In this document: positions 5,874-12,599 of the stretch, one piece after another | How the letters are laid out: each line of letters begins with the position of its first letter | Numbering within the stretch: the first letter of the stretch is position 1 | Source: an uncultured Mailhella sp. | Lineage (GTDB): Bacteria > Desulfobacterota > Desulfovibrionia > Desulfovibrionales > Desulfovibrionaceae | DNA length: 12,599 bases | Direction of reading: 5' to 3' | Assembly: GCA_905192935.1 (NCBI GenBank) | Contig: CAJJMX010000032.1 | Span: 1-12,599 of the forward strand | Notes under the pieces: generated by a model | Told to the model about the DNA's origin: nothing | The model's database searches: none | The model's input: only the letters and a program-made list of their open reading frames with translations | Translations under genes and position numbers: made by a program

Positions 5874-6782
5874 ATGCCTCAGTACGGTGATCTCGTCATT
5901 CTGGCTTCTCCGCGCGGCAAGCGTCACATCTACCGCATGGAGGAGGGGCACGATCTGCATACGCAGGACGGCGTCATGCGCGCGGCCGACGTCGTGGCCG
6001 CTGAGTTCGGCTCGGAAGTGCGCACCGCCATGGGCGTTCCCTTCCGCCTGGAGAAGCCCCAGCTCCACGATCTTGTCATGGGCATCAAGAGACAGACGCA
6101 GATCATGTATCCCAAGGATATGGGACTCATCTGCTTCAAGCTCGGCGTGGGCAACGGCCGCACCATACTTGAAGCCGGTTCCGGCTCGGGCGGCTTCACG
6201 CTGGCGCTGTCGTGGTTTTCCGGCCCGAGCGGTCATGTGCACAGCTTCGAGGCCAGAGAAGAGTTCCACAAGCTCGCCAAACGCAACGTGGCCTGGGCGG
6301 GCGTGGGCGACAACGTCACCTTCCATCTGCGCGACATCGCGGACGGTTTCGGCGTCGATGATCCCGACGTGCTCAACGGCCGGAAGGGCGATGCGCTCTT
6401 TCTCGACGTGCGCACCCCGTGGGAGTACCTCGACGCCGCGCGTGAGGCGCTTGTGCCCGGCGCGCCCATAGCCTTCCTGCTGCCCACCGTCGAACAGGTG
6501 TCCGAGCTCATCAAGGCGCTGGAAATCGGTCCCTTCGAGGAAACCGAGGTGTGCGAGATTCTTGTGCGTCCGTGGAAGGTCGTGCCCGGCAGACTGCGTC
6601 CCGCCGACCGCATGAGCGCCCATACGGCGTTTCTTGTGTTCACGAGGATGCAGGAGCGCAGCGCCGACTGGGACGCCCATATCCCGCTCGGCACCCGCGA
6701 GCGCAAGCAGGAGGCCGCAAGGCAGGCCAGGCTGGCCGCCGCCCGGGGCGAAGACCCCGATGATCTGGATTACGAGATCTAA
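5874..6782 (+). CDS. trmI: tRNA (adenine-58-N1)-methyltransferase, TrmI type
   Basis: This 302-residue SAM-dependent enzyme would methylate N1 of A58 in the T-loop of tRNAs. The N-terminal part (1-65) is the small beta domain of the TrmI/GCD14 family (GDLVIL near the start, RGKRHIY). KRQTQIMYPKDMGLI (72-86) is a family signature before the Rossmann fold. SAM motif I is ILEAGSGSGGFTLAL (98-112), an acidic residue follows at FEAREE (125-130), and the catalytic-loop region is LFLDVRTPWE (175-184). RPADRMSAHTAFLVFTR (242-258) closes the fold and is also characteristic. The Arg/Ala/Glu-rich tail (260-302) is longer than the core needs. The start is ATG at 5874, with AGGAA at 5864-5868. It is last in the operon; a terminator begins 23 bases after the stop. 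Confidence 0.92.
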   Translation: MPQYGDLVILASPRGKRHIYRMEEGHDLHTQDGVMRAADVVAAEFGSEVRTAMGVPFRLEKPQLHDLVMGIKRQTQIMYPKDMGLICFKLGVGNGRTILEAGSGSGGFTLALSWFSGPSGHVHSFEAREEFHKLAKRNVAWAGVGDNVTFHLRDIADGFGVDDPDVLNGRKGDALFLDVRTPWEYLDAAREALVPGAPIAFLLPTVEQVSELIKALEIGPFEETEVCEILVRPWKVVPGRLRPADRMSAHTAFLVFTRMQERSADWDAHIPLGTRERKQEAARQARLAAARGEDPDDLDYEI

Positions 6783-6804
6783 AGAGGCGGAGAATATTGT
6801 TCCC

Positions 6805-6841
6805 GGCCGGGGGAGAGCTTCTTTCCCGGCCTTCACTTTTT
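6805..6841 (+). terminator. Intrinsic terminator after trmI
   Basis: The stem is 12 bp: 6805-6816 pairs with 6820-6831, with GGCCGGG/CCCGGCC at its base, two G-T wobbles, and a three-base GCT loop. The sequence then reads TTCACTTTTT (T run 6837-6841). It closes the helicase operon and isolates the ABC-F gene. Confidence 0.82.
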
Positions 6842-6916
6842 GCGTCCCGCAGCCCGGATGCCGGGACCAGTCTGCATCTTGTCACCGCAACACGGGGAGT
6901 CCCCCGGATCATCGTC

Positions 6917-8935
6917 ATGAACATCACCATTCAGAATCTTTCCAAGTCATACGGCGGACGCGATATTTTCCATGATTTTTCGCTGGACATCGTGGACGGC
7001 ATGCGCCTTTGCGTGTGCGGTCCCAACGGCACGGGCAAATCCACCCTGCTGCGCATGATGGCCGGGGTGATCGCGCCGGACGGAGGCCGCGTCATCATTC
7101 CGCACGGTTGCCGCGTGGGCTATGTGGAACAGATACTGGATGAAAAGACGCTGGACGTGCCGCTTCTGGACTGGGTGCAGGATGCGCTCCCCGACTGGGG
7201 CGATTTCTGGCAGGAATGGGAAAAGGCGCAGAGCGAGGGCGACGAGGCGGCCATGAACCGCCTCATGGCACGTCAGCACGATCTTGAGACGCGCTACGGC
7301 TACAATCCCGAGCAGCGCGCGCAGACGGTGCTTTCCGGTCTCGGATTTTCGAAGCAGAAGTGGGAGCTGCCCATCCGTCAGCTTTCCGGCGGATGGAGAG
7401 AGCGCGCCAAGCTTGCGCGCGTGCTCACCGCGGGCGCGGACGTGCTTTTCCTCGACGAACCCACCAACCATCTGGACCTTGAGGCCGTGGAATGGCTGGA
7501 AGAATTTCTTCTGGAGTTCAAGGGAATTCTCGTCTTTGTGGCGCATGACCGCGTATTCATGGACCATGTGGGCACCCATGTTCTGTATCTCGGCGCGTCG
7601 AAGCCCGTATTCCGCAAGTGCAGCTACTCCAAGTTCCTGGAGCTTCAGGCGGAAATCGATGAGCAGCGCGAAAGGGAGGCAAAGCAGATAGCCGACGAGA
7701 TCGCGCACAAGATGGACTTCGTGCGGCGCTTCAAGGCCAAGGCCACCAAGGCGCGCCAGGCCGGTTCCCGTCAGAAGCAGGCGAAGAAGCTCGAAAAGGA
7801 GCTTGAGCAGTACAAGCCCGAACCCAAAAGACGGGAGCTTTCCTTCAAGTGGCCCGAAGCCGCGCCTTCCGAAAAGGTCGTGCTTTCCGTGGCGGATCTG
7901 GCCTTCCATTTCCCGGACGGCACCACGCTCTGGCCTCCGCTCACCTTTTCGCTGTTCCGCGGTCAGAGAGTGGGCCTGGTGGGACACAACGGCTGCGGCA
8001 AGTCCACGCTGCTCAAGATCCTTGCGGGCAGACTGGCCCGCACGGGCGGCACTCTCACCATGGGCTCCACGACCCGCATGGGCTATTACAGCCAGCAGCA
8101 GGCCGAAACGCTGGATCTCGGCGGCACGGTGCTCGGAGAAATGCGTCGTCTCTCCGATCCCCACCCCACGGAAGAGGAGCTCATGAGCGTGCTTGGTCTG
8201 TTCATGCTGGGCCAGGGCTACTTCGACCGCTCCATCGATTCGCTTTCCGGCGGCGAGCGCAGCCGTCTCGTGCTTGCGCTGCTCTTTCTGCGCCGCTGCA
8301 ACTTCCTCGTGCTCGACGAACCCACCAACCATCTGGACATCGAAAGCCGCGACGCCCTCGTGGAGGCCCTCGAAGCCTTTGACGGCACGCTGCTCGTGGT
8401 GGCCCACGACAGGCATCTGCTTTCCGAGGCCGTGGACGAGATATGGGCCGTGGACGAGAAGGGCATCACCGTCTACAAGGAAGGCTTCGCGCAGTACGAT
8501 GCGGCAAGACGCGCGGCGCGCACCGCTTCCGTCCGTCAGGAGGCCGCTCAGACTCCCGCTTCTTCCTCATCCTCCGCTCCTGCCGTGCGTCCCCTGCCCG
8601 GAACCGGACTTTCCCGCGAGGATCTGAAAAAGCTCAAGCGCGAGCAGGCCGAGCAGCGCAACGCGCTCTACAAGAAGCTCAAGCCCCTTCAGGCACGCTA
8701 CGAGGAGCAGGAAAAGACCTTCGAGGCGCATCTTGCCCGTCAGGAGGAAGTGGAAGGGCTGCTTGCCGATCCCTCGGTGTATGCCGACGGGGCCAGATCC
8801 ACGGAGCTGCTCAAGGAGTTTCATGAGCTTCAGCAGCGTACGGAAAAGGAGCTTGAGGCCCTGGGTGAGCTTGAAGCTCAGATTTCCGAGCTTGAGGCCC
8901 AGCGTGCGGCGCTCTCCCTCGACGGAGGAGAGTAG
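6917..8935 (+). CDS. ABC-F family ATPase (YheS/Uup-like)
   Basis: This is a 672-residue soluble protein with two ABC ATPase domains and no membrane domain. ABC-F proteins act on the ribosome, by easing stalled translation, aiding assembly, or protecting against antibiotics. Domain 1 has Walker A GPNGTGKST (35-43), signature LSGGW (156-160) and DEPTNHLD (180-187). The linker (about 245-310) is a charged helical pair rich in Lys and Arg, the tRNA-interaction region of the family. Domain 2 has GHNGCGKST (356-364), LSGGE (443-447) and DEPTNHLD (467-474). A Ser/Ala/Pro hinge (about 530-555) leads to a C-terminal coiled coil (about 555-668), as in YheS- or Uup-type members. ATG 6917 is chosen because the conserved MNITIQNLSKSYGG start follows directly; its ribosome site is weak (GGA at 6906-6908) and GGGGAG at 6894-6899 is rather far. 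No clear promoter was found in 6842-6916. Confidence 0.93.
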   Translation: MNITIQNLSKSYGGRDIFHDFSLDIVDGMRLCVCGPNGTGKSTLLRMMAGVIAPDGGRVIIPHGCRVGYVEQILDEKTLDVPLLDWVQDALPDWGDFWQEWEKAQSEGDEAAMNRLMARQHDLETRYGYNPEQRAQTVLSGLGFSKQKWELPIRQLSGGWRERAKLARVLTAGADVLFLDEPTNHLDLEAVEWLEEFLLEFKGILVFVAHDRVFMDHVGTHVLYLGASKPVFRKCSYSKFLELQAEIDEQREREAKQIADEIAHKMDFVRRFKAKATKARQAGSRQKQAKKLEKELEQYKPEPKRRELSFKWPEAAPSEKVVLSVADLAFHFPDGTTLWPPLTFSLFRGQRVGLVGHNGCGKSTLLKILAGRLARTGGTLTMGSTTRMGYYSQQQAETLDLGGTVLGEMRRLSDPHPTEEELMSVLGLFMLGQGYFDRSIDSLSGGERSRLVLALLFLRRCNFLVLDEPTNHLDIESRDALVEALEAFDGTLLVVAHDRHLLSEAVDEIWAVDEKGITVYKEGFAQYDAARRAARTASVRQEAAQTPASSSSSAPAVRPLPGTGLSREDLKKLKREQAEQRNALYKKLKPLQARYEEQEKTFEAHLARQEEVEGLLADPSVYADGARSTELLKEFHELQQRTEKELEALGELEAQISELEAQRAALSLDGGE

Positions 8936-9307
8936 ATCCGTGCCGGCCTGCGCGCAGGTTCCGCCGCGTCTTTGGGCGGAGCGGGGCTTTTGTGCGCTTT
9001 CGCCCGAGCCGGGCGCTTTTTCTTGACAGAGCTAGAGTTTTTTCGGAAAAAGCCCGTTCCGGCTTCTTCCGAAAGCCCGCCGCCTTTTGCGGCAGAGCGC
9101 CTGTGCGTCCCGTCGGACTGAAGAAACGGAAAATGTCCCGACTGTCATCATTCTGCCGCACTCGTGTGTCATGATGGCGGACGAATTTGTGAAAGTGGCG
9201 CTGACCTGTCGTTTTTTTTCTGGAAATTTTTCCGGGAAAGGGCGACTATCGGAACGGACACGGACAATCGTCGGAAAGCCGTTTTTCTTTTCAGCGAGGA
9301 GAGCCCC
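8936..9307 (+). promoter_or_regulatory. 372-base gene-free leader before the MerR-rpe-tkt-pgk operon
   Basis: After the terminator at 9001-9021 comes a hairpin with a 14-bp stem and one mismatch: 9041-9054 pairs with 9061-9074, loop CGTTCC. Next is GCCGC, loop CTTTT, GCGGC (9079-9093). A run of eight T is at 9212-9219, followed by the dyad CTGGAAA...TTTCCGG (9220-9235). TTGACA at 9023-9028 fits a -35 box, but no -10 lies 16-18 bases downstream. The operon promoter must be in here, but I cannot place it. The GC content drops visibly relative to the genes. No small ORF with a ribosome site stands out. Confidence 0.5.
9001..9021 (+). terminator. Intrinsic terminator after the ABC-F gene
   Basis: CGCCCG (9001-9006), loop AGC, CGGGCG (9010-9015), then C and TTTTT (9017-9021). 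It lies about 65 bases after the ABC-F stop. Two more dyads precede it: the perfect palindrome CCTGCGCGCAGG (8946-8957), and TCCGCC paired with GGCGGA (8960-8980). Confidence 0.8.
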
Positions 9308-9760
9308 GTGATCGATCAGAGTTACTTGCAGTGCCATTTTTTCAGATTCCAGACCAAGGACGGGAACATGCACAGAAAGAAGCCGCAGTCCGGCAGGGTG
9401 TACCGCATCGGCGAAGCCGCCCGTGCGCTGAACCTTCAGACAAGCGTGCTTCGATTCTGGGAAGGCGAGTTTCCCGGCCTTCAGCCTGTGCGCACGCCCA
9501 AGGGACAGCGGCTGTATTCGGAAAGCGACATGGAGCTTCTGCGCCGCATACGGTCCCTGCTTCATGAGCAGGGCATGACCAGAGAAGGCGCGCGCCGTGT
9601 GCTGGCGGGCGAGGCCATGCCCGAGCTTGCCGAGGCTCTTTCCCGTCGTCAGACGCCGCAAGTCGCCGGCGAAGAGGGGATGCTCGCCGAAGTCCTGAAG
9701 GAACTTAAGGAAATACGAGCCGTACTTACCAGCAACCCGTCCAAGGAGAACCGTTCATGA
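9308..9760 (+). CDS. MerR-family transcriptional regulator
   Basis: This is a 150-residue DNA-binding regulator. The winged-helix MerR domain starts at YRIGEAARALNLQTSVLRFW and continues through TPKGQRLYSESDMELLRRI and a third helix pair (LLHEQGMTREGARRVL). The C-terminal part ends in a short amphipathic helix (EVLKELKEIRAVL) suited to dimerisation. There is no extended ligand domain and no conserved cysteine pair as in metal-sensing members, so the signal is unknown. Two starts are possible. GTG 9308 has a strong AGGAG (9297-9301) and its extra 20 codons show G/C-rich third positions (14 of 19 by eye, against 6 and 5 at the first and second positions), so I prefer it. ATG 9368, with AAGGA 7 bases upstream, would give 130 residues and a more typical N-terminus. 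The stop overlaps the rpe start (ATGA, 9757-9760). Confidence 0.88.
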   Translation: MIDQSYLQCHFFRFQTKDGNMHRKKPQSGRVYRIGEAARALNLQTSVLRFWEGEFPGLQPVRTPKGQRLYSESDMELLRRIRSLLHEQGMTREGARRVLAGEAMPELAEALSRRQTPQVAGEEGMLAEVLKELKEIRAVLTSNPSKENRS

Positions 9761-10410
9761 TACTCTCGCCTTCGCTTCTTTCCGCCGACTGCGGAAATCT
9801 GGCAGAAACCCTGAAGAACCTGGAAGAAGCCGGAGTGAAGTGGGTGCACTGGGACGTGATGGACGGGCAGTTTGTGCCCAACATCACGTTTGGACAACAC
9901 GTCATCAAAGGCCTGCGCCCGGCGTCGGGTCTTTTTTTTGACGTTCATCTCATGATCGAGAGACCGGAACGCTATCTTTCCGATTTCAAGGCGGCCGGTG
10001 CGGACATGCTCGTGGTGCACGTGGAATCCACCGTGCATCTTCAGCGCACGCTTGCGGAGATACGTCGTCTCGGCATGAAGGCCGGCGCGGCGCTCAATCC
10101 TGCCACGCCGCTCTGCACGCTCGACTATGTTCTGGACGACCTCGACATGGTGCTTGTCATGAGCGTGAACCCCGGCTTCGGGGGCCAGAAATTTTTGCCC
10201 GCCACGCTGCGCAAGGTCGCCGAACTGCGGACAAAGCTCAACGACGCCGGCCGTTCCGACTGCCTCATTCAGGTGGACGGCGGCGTGAACATTGAAAATA
10301 CCGGAGCGCTGGTCAGAGCCGGGGCAGACGTGCTGGTTTCCGGCTCCGCGTTTTTCGGTCATCCTCCCTTCGGTGAACGCCTTGCCGCCTTCGCGGGCGC
10401 GGCGCGCTGA
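9757..10410 (+). CDS. rpe: Ribulose-phosphate 3-epimerase
   Basis: This cytoplasmic TIM-barrel enzyme interconverts ribulose 5-phosphate and xylulose 5-phosphate in the non-oxidative pentose phosphate pathway. It has 217 residues, the usual length. Motifs in order: SPSLLSAD (4-11, substrate serine), HWDVMDGQFVPN (31-42, with metal ligand H31 and catalytic D33), DVHLMI (62-67, H64), MSVNPGFGGQKF (135-146, phosphate loop) and QVDGGV (172-177, catalytic D174). All expected metal ligands and both acid-base aspartates are present. The start ATG 9757 overlaps the MerR stop, and AAGGAG (9743-9748) serves as ribosome site. Codons 60-62 contain a run of eight T (9932-9939), unusual for this GC-rich coding DNA. 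The gene is followed 35 bases later by tkt. Confidence 0.96.
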   Translation: MILSPSLLSADCGNLAETLKNLEEAGVKWVHWDVMDGQFVPNITFGQHVIKGLRPASGLFFDVHLMIERPERYLSDFKAAGADMLVVHVESTVHLQRTLAEIRRLGMKAGAALNPATPLCTLDYVLDDLDMVLVMSVNPGFGGQKFLPATLRKVAELRTKLNDAGRSDCLIQVDGGVNIENTGALVRAGADVLVSGSAFFGHPPFGERLAAFAGAAR

Positions 10411-10445
10411 TTTTTTCCTGCAATACCTCCAAGGAGACAGCCTTT

Positions 10446-12440
10446 ATGCCTACTCGTGCAGAACTTGCCAATGCCATACGCGCCCTTTCCATCGACGCCA
10501 TCGAGAAAGCGAAGTCCGGTCATCCCGGCGCGCCCCTCGGCATGGCCGACATGGCCGAAGCCCTCTGGCGCGGTTTTCTGAAGCATAATCCTGCCGATCC
10601 CGCATGGCCCGATCGCGACCGCTTCGTGCTTTCCAACGGCCATGCCTCCATGCTGCTCTATGCTCTGCTGCATCTTACCGGATACGACCTTTCCATGGAC
10701 GATATCCGCAATTTCCGCCAGCTCGGCGCGAAGACTCCCGGTCATCCCGAACTCGGCGTGACTCCCGGCGTGGAAATGACCACGGGTCCCCTCGGTCAGG
10801 GCATCGCCACGGCCGTGGGCATGGCCCTTGCCGAGCGCATGATGGCCCACGAGTTCAACCGCGAGGGCTTCCCCGTCATGGATCACTATACCTGGGTGTT
10901 CCTCGGCGACGGCTGCCTCATGGAAGGCGTGTCTCAGGAAGCCTGCTCCCTGGCCGGAACCTGGAAGCTGGGCCGTCGCATCGCGCTTTATGACGACAAC
11001 GCCATCTCCATCGACGGCAAGGTGGAAGGCTGGTTCACCGACGATACGCCTGCCCGCTTCGAGGCCATGGGCTGGCATGTGGTGCGCGGCATCGACGGCC
11101 ACGATCCCGAGGCCCTCGACATGGCCATCCGTCAGGCCATGGCCGTGACGGACAAGCCTTCTCTCATCTGCTGCAAGACCGTCATCGGCCGTTTCGCTCC
11201 CACGAAGGCCGGTACGGCCGCCTGCCACGGCTCTCCGCTCGGTCCCGAAGAAGCCGCCGCCGCCCGTGCCGCCATGGGCTGGAACGCCGAGCCCTTCACC
11301 GTGCCGGACGACATCCGCGCCGCGTGGGACGCCCGCGAAAAGGGCGCTGCCGCCCAGAAGGCCTGGGAAGACATGTTTGCCGCCTACGCCGAGGCCTATC
11401 CCGAACTTGCCGCCGAGTTCCGCCGCCGCATGGCCGGAAAGCTCCCCGAAGCCTGGCCCGACGCGGCCCGCGCCGCCGTGGAGGCTGCCCGTGCCGAGAC
11501 CAAGGACATGGCCACCCGCGCGGCGGGCAAGAACACCCTCAACATCATCGCTCCCGTGCTGCCTGAACTTGTGGGCGGCTCTGCCGACCTCAGCGGCTCC
11601 GTGGGCACCGAGCACAAGGGCGCAAAGACCCTCGACGTTTCCGACTATTCCGGCAACTACATCCGCTACGGCGTGCGCGAGTTCGGCATGGGCGCCATCA
11701 TGAACGGCCTCAGGCTCCACGGCGGATTTCTGCCCTACGCGGGCACCTTCTTCGTCTTCTCCGACTACGCCAAGAGCGTCATCCGTTCCGCGGCCATCAT
11801 GAAGCTCGGCGTCATCTGGGTGCTCACCCATGATTCCATCGGAGTCGGCGAGGACGGCCCCACGCATCAGCCCGTGGAACAGATCGCCGCGCTGCGCATG
11901 ACTCCCGGCGTGCAGGTGTGGCGTCCCTGCGACAGCACGGAAGCGGCCGTGGCCTGGACGGCGGCCGTGGAATACGGCAGAGGGCCCGTGTGTCTCGTCA
12001 TGAGCCGCCAGGGCCTGCCCCAGCAGAAGCGCAGCGACGAGCAGGTGGCGGCCATCCGCCGCGGCGGCTACGTGCTCAGAGACTGCGAAGGCGAACCGGA
12101 ACTCATTTACATTGCCACGGGTTCCGAAGTCCAGCTCGTCATGCAGGCCGCCGAAAAGCTCTCTCAGGAAGGCCGCCGCGTGCGCGTGGTTTCCATGCCT
12201 TCCTGCGAAGTGTTCGACAGCCAGGACGCCGCCTACCGTGAATCCGTCCTTCCCTCTTCCGTGCGCGCCCGCGTGGCTGTGGAAGCGCAGACCGCCGCCT
12301 GGTGGTGGAAGTATGTGGGACTTGACGGCCGAGTCATTGGTATGGGAACATTCGGAGCTTCCGCTCCGGCGGGAAAACTGTTCCCGAAGTTTGGCTTTAC
12401 GGTAGAAAACATTGTGCAGCAGTCCCTTGAACTGCTGTAA
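10446..12440 (+). CDS. tkt: Transketolase
   Basis: This thiamine-diphosphate enzyme moves two-carbon units between sugar phosphates, feeding on xylulose 5-phosphate made by the upstream epimerase. It has 664 residues, matching full-length bacterial transketolase. The N-terminal pyrophosphate domain has SGHPGAPLG (H26), NGHASM (H66), TPGHPE (H100), and the ThDP motif GDGCLMEG (154-161) ending at N185. H261 (CHGSPLG) is conserved. The middle domain has GGSADLSGS (378-386), REFGMG with the activating glutamate E412, and THDSIGVGEDGPTHQP (461-476, H462 and H474). The residue numbers match the E. coli active site almost exactly. The C-terminal domain is complete. AAGGAG (10431-10436) lies 9 bases before the ATG. 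It belongs to the MerR-rpe-tkt-pgk operon. Confidence 0.98.
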   Translation: MPTRAELANAIRALSIDAIEKAKSGHPGAPLGMADMAEALWRGFLKHNPADPAWPDRDRFVLSNGHASMLLYALLHLTGYDLSMDDIRNFRQLGAKTPGHPELGVTPGVEMTTGPLGQGIATAVGMALAERMMAHEFNREGFPVMDHYTWVFLGDGCLMEGVSQEACSLAGTWKLGRRIALYDDNAISIDGKVEGWFTDDTPARFEAMGWHVVRGIDGHDPEALDMAIRQAMAVTDKPSLICCKTVIGRFAPTKAGTAACHGSPLGPEEAAAARAAMGWNAEPFTVPDDIRAAWDAREKGAAAQKAWEDMFAAYAEAYPELAAEFRRRMAGKLPEAWPDAARAAVEAARAETKDMATRAAGKNTLNIIAPVLPELVGGSADLSGSVGTEHKGAKTLDVSDYSGNYIRYGVREFGMGAIMNGLRLHGGFLPYAGTFFVFSDYAKSVIRSAAIMKLGVIWVLTHDSIGVGEDGPTHQPVEQIAALRMTPGVQVWRPCDSTEAAVAWTAAVEYGRGPVCLVMSRQGLPQQKRSDEQVAAIRRGGYVLRDCEGEPELIYIATGSEVQLVMQAAEKLSQEGRRVRVVSMPSCEVFDSQDAAYRESVLPSSVRARVAVEAQTAAWWWKYVGLDGRVIGMGTFGASAPAGKLFPKFGFTVENIVQQSLELL

Positions 12441-12457
12441 GGAAAGGAGAACAACCG

Positions 12458-12599
12458 ATGAAAGCACTGACCATGAATGATGTGGACATGAAGGGAAAGC
12501 GCGTCGTCATGCGCGTTGACGTGAACGTGCCCATCCATGACGGCGTCATTACCAGCGACAAGCGCATCCGCGCCGTGCTGCCCACCATTAAAAAGGCTC
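12458..12599 (+). CDS. pgk: Phosphoglycerate kinase, N-terminal part (3' end outside window)
   Basis: This is the start of the glycolytic enzyme that transfers phosphate between 1,3-bisphosphoglycerate and ADP. Only 47 codons are visible. The N-terminus shows MKGKRVVMRVDVNVP, where RVD-x-NVP is the family signature with substrate-binding residues, followed by DGVITSDKRIRAVLPTI, typical of bacterial PGK. The start is ATG 12458 with AAGGAGA at 12444-12450, only 17 bases after the tkt stop, so it is very likely co-transcribed. The frame is open to the window edge. Confidence 0.93.
   Translation, partial: MKALTMNDVDMKGKRVVMRVDVNVPIHDGVITSDKRIRAVLPTIKKA

Noticed and set aside
6797..6916. N-terminal extension of the ABC-F protein
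   Set aside because: It runs through the trmI terminator, and the conserved ABC-F N-terminus begins at ATG 6917.
9023..9028. TTGACA as a promoter -35 box
   Set aside because: It directly abuts the T tract of the ABC-F terminator and has no -10 element at 16-18 bases.
9195..9211. Sigma54 promoter suggested by TGGCGC near 9196
   Set aside because: The GC of the -12 element is missing at the required spacing.
10359..12467. 702-codon minus-strand open frame opposite tkt
   Set aside because: It is antisense to a transketolase with every active-site motif. Long antisense frames are expected in GC-rich coding DNA, and its His/Gly-rich composition is typical of such shadows.

Overview
The window looks like chromosomal housekeeping DNA from a GC-rich, Gram-negative bacterium. 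The best guess is a member of the Desulfovibrionaceae (Desulfovibrio/Bilophila/Mailhella type). That rests on strongly G/C-biased third codon positions, the protein flavour, and gene orders (ileS-lspA; a MerR regulator with rpe, tkt and pgk) that I associate from memory with Desulfovibrio. No search was run. All real genes lie on the + strand. No transposon, phage, tRNA, rRNA or cas gene was seen.

Layout. (1) 1-2958 is an envelope and translation group: the 3' end of ileS, then lspA (4-base overlap), a small membrane protein with a PLDc_N-like segment, and a YbgF/CpoB-type TPR protein that here is a lipoprotein. A hairpin terminator follows at 3048-3080. (2) 2959-3632 is a 674-base gene-free stretch. 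It holds five degenerate GC-rich repeats in a 62/60/60/60-base rhythm (3139-3410), two 12-base perfect palindromes, and a near-consensus sigma70 promoter (TTGGCA, 17 bases, TATAAT). (3) 3633-6782 is an apparent RNA-metabolism operon: a DEAD-box RNA helicase, a 156-residue protein I do not recognise, and a TrmI-type tRNA m1A58 methyltransferase. It ends at a 12-bp-stem terminator (6805-6841). (4) 6917-8935 is an ABC-F ATPase on its own, closed by a terminator at 9001-9021. (5) 8936-9307 is a structured gene-free leader. (6) 9308-12599 is a carbon-metabolism operon: a MerR-type regulator overlapping rpe by ATGA, then tkt, then the 5' end of pgk, which is cut by the window.

How the genes fit together. 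LspA would mature lipoproteins such as the neighbouring YbgF-like protein. The helicase, the unknown protein and TrmI would be co-expressed from the promoter at 3551-3579. Rpe, transketolase and phosphoglycerate kinase link the non-oxidative pentose phosphate branch to lower glycolysis/gluconeogenesis, with a small DNA-binding regulator at the head of the operon.

The most unusual element is the phase-locked repeat array at 3139-3410. Its geometry (about 28-30 bases conserved, about 30 variable) resembles CRISPR, but the repeats are too diverged for an active array. It may be a decayed array, a family of hairpin or protein-binding sites, or a decayed 20-residue coding repeat. Nothing else clearly points to a new system.
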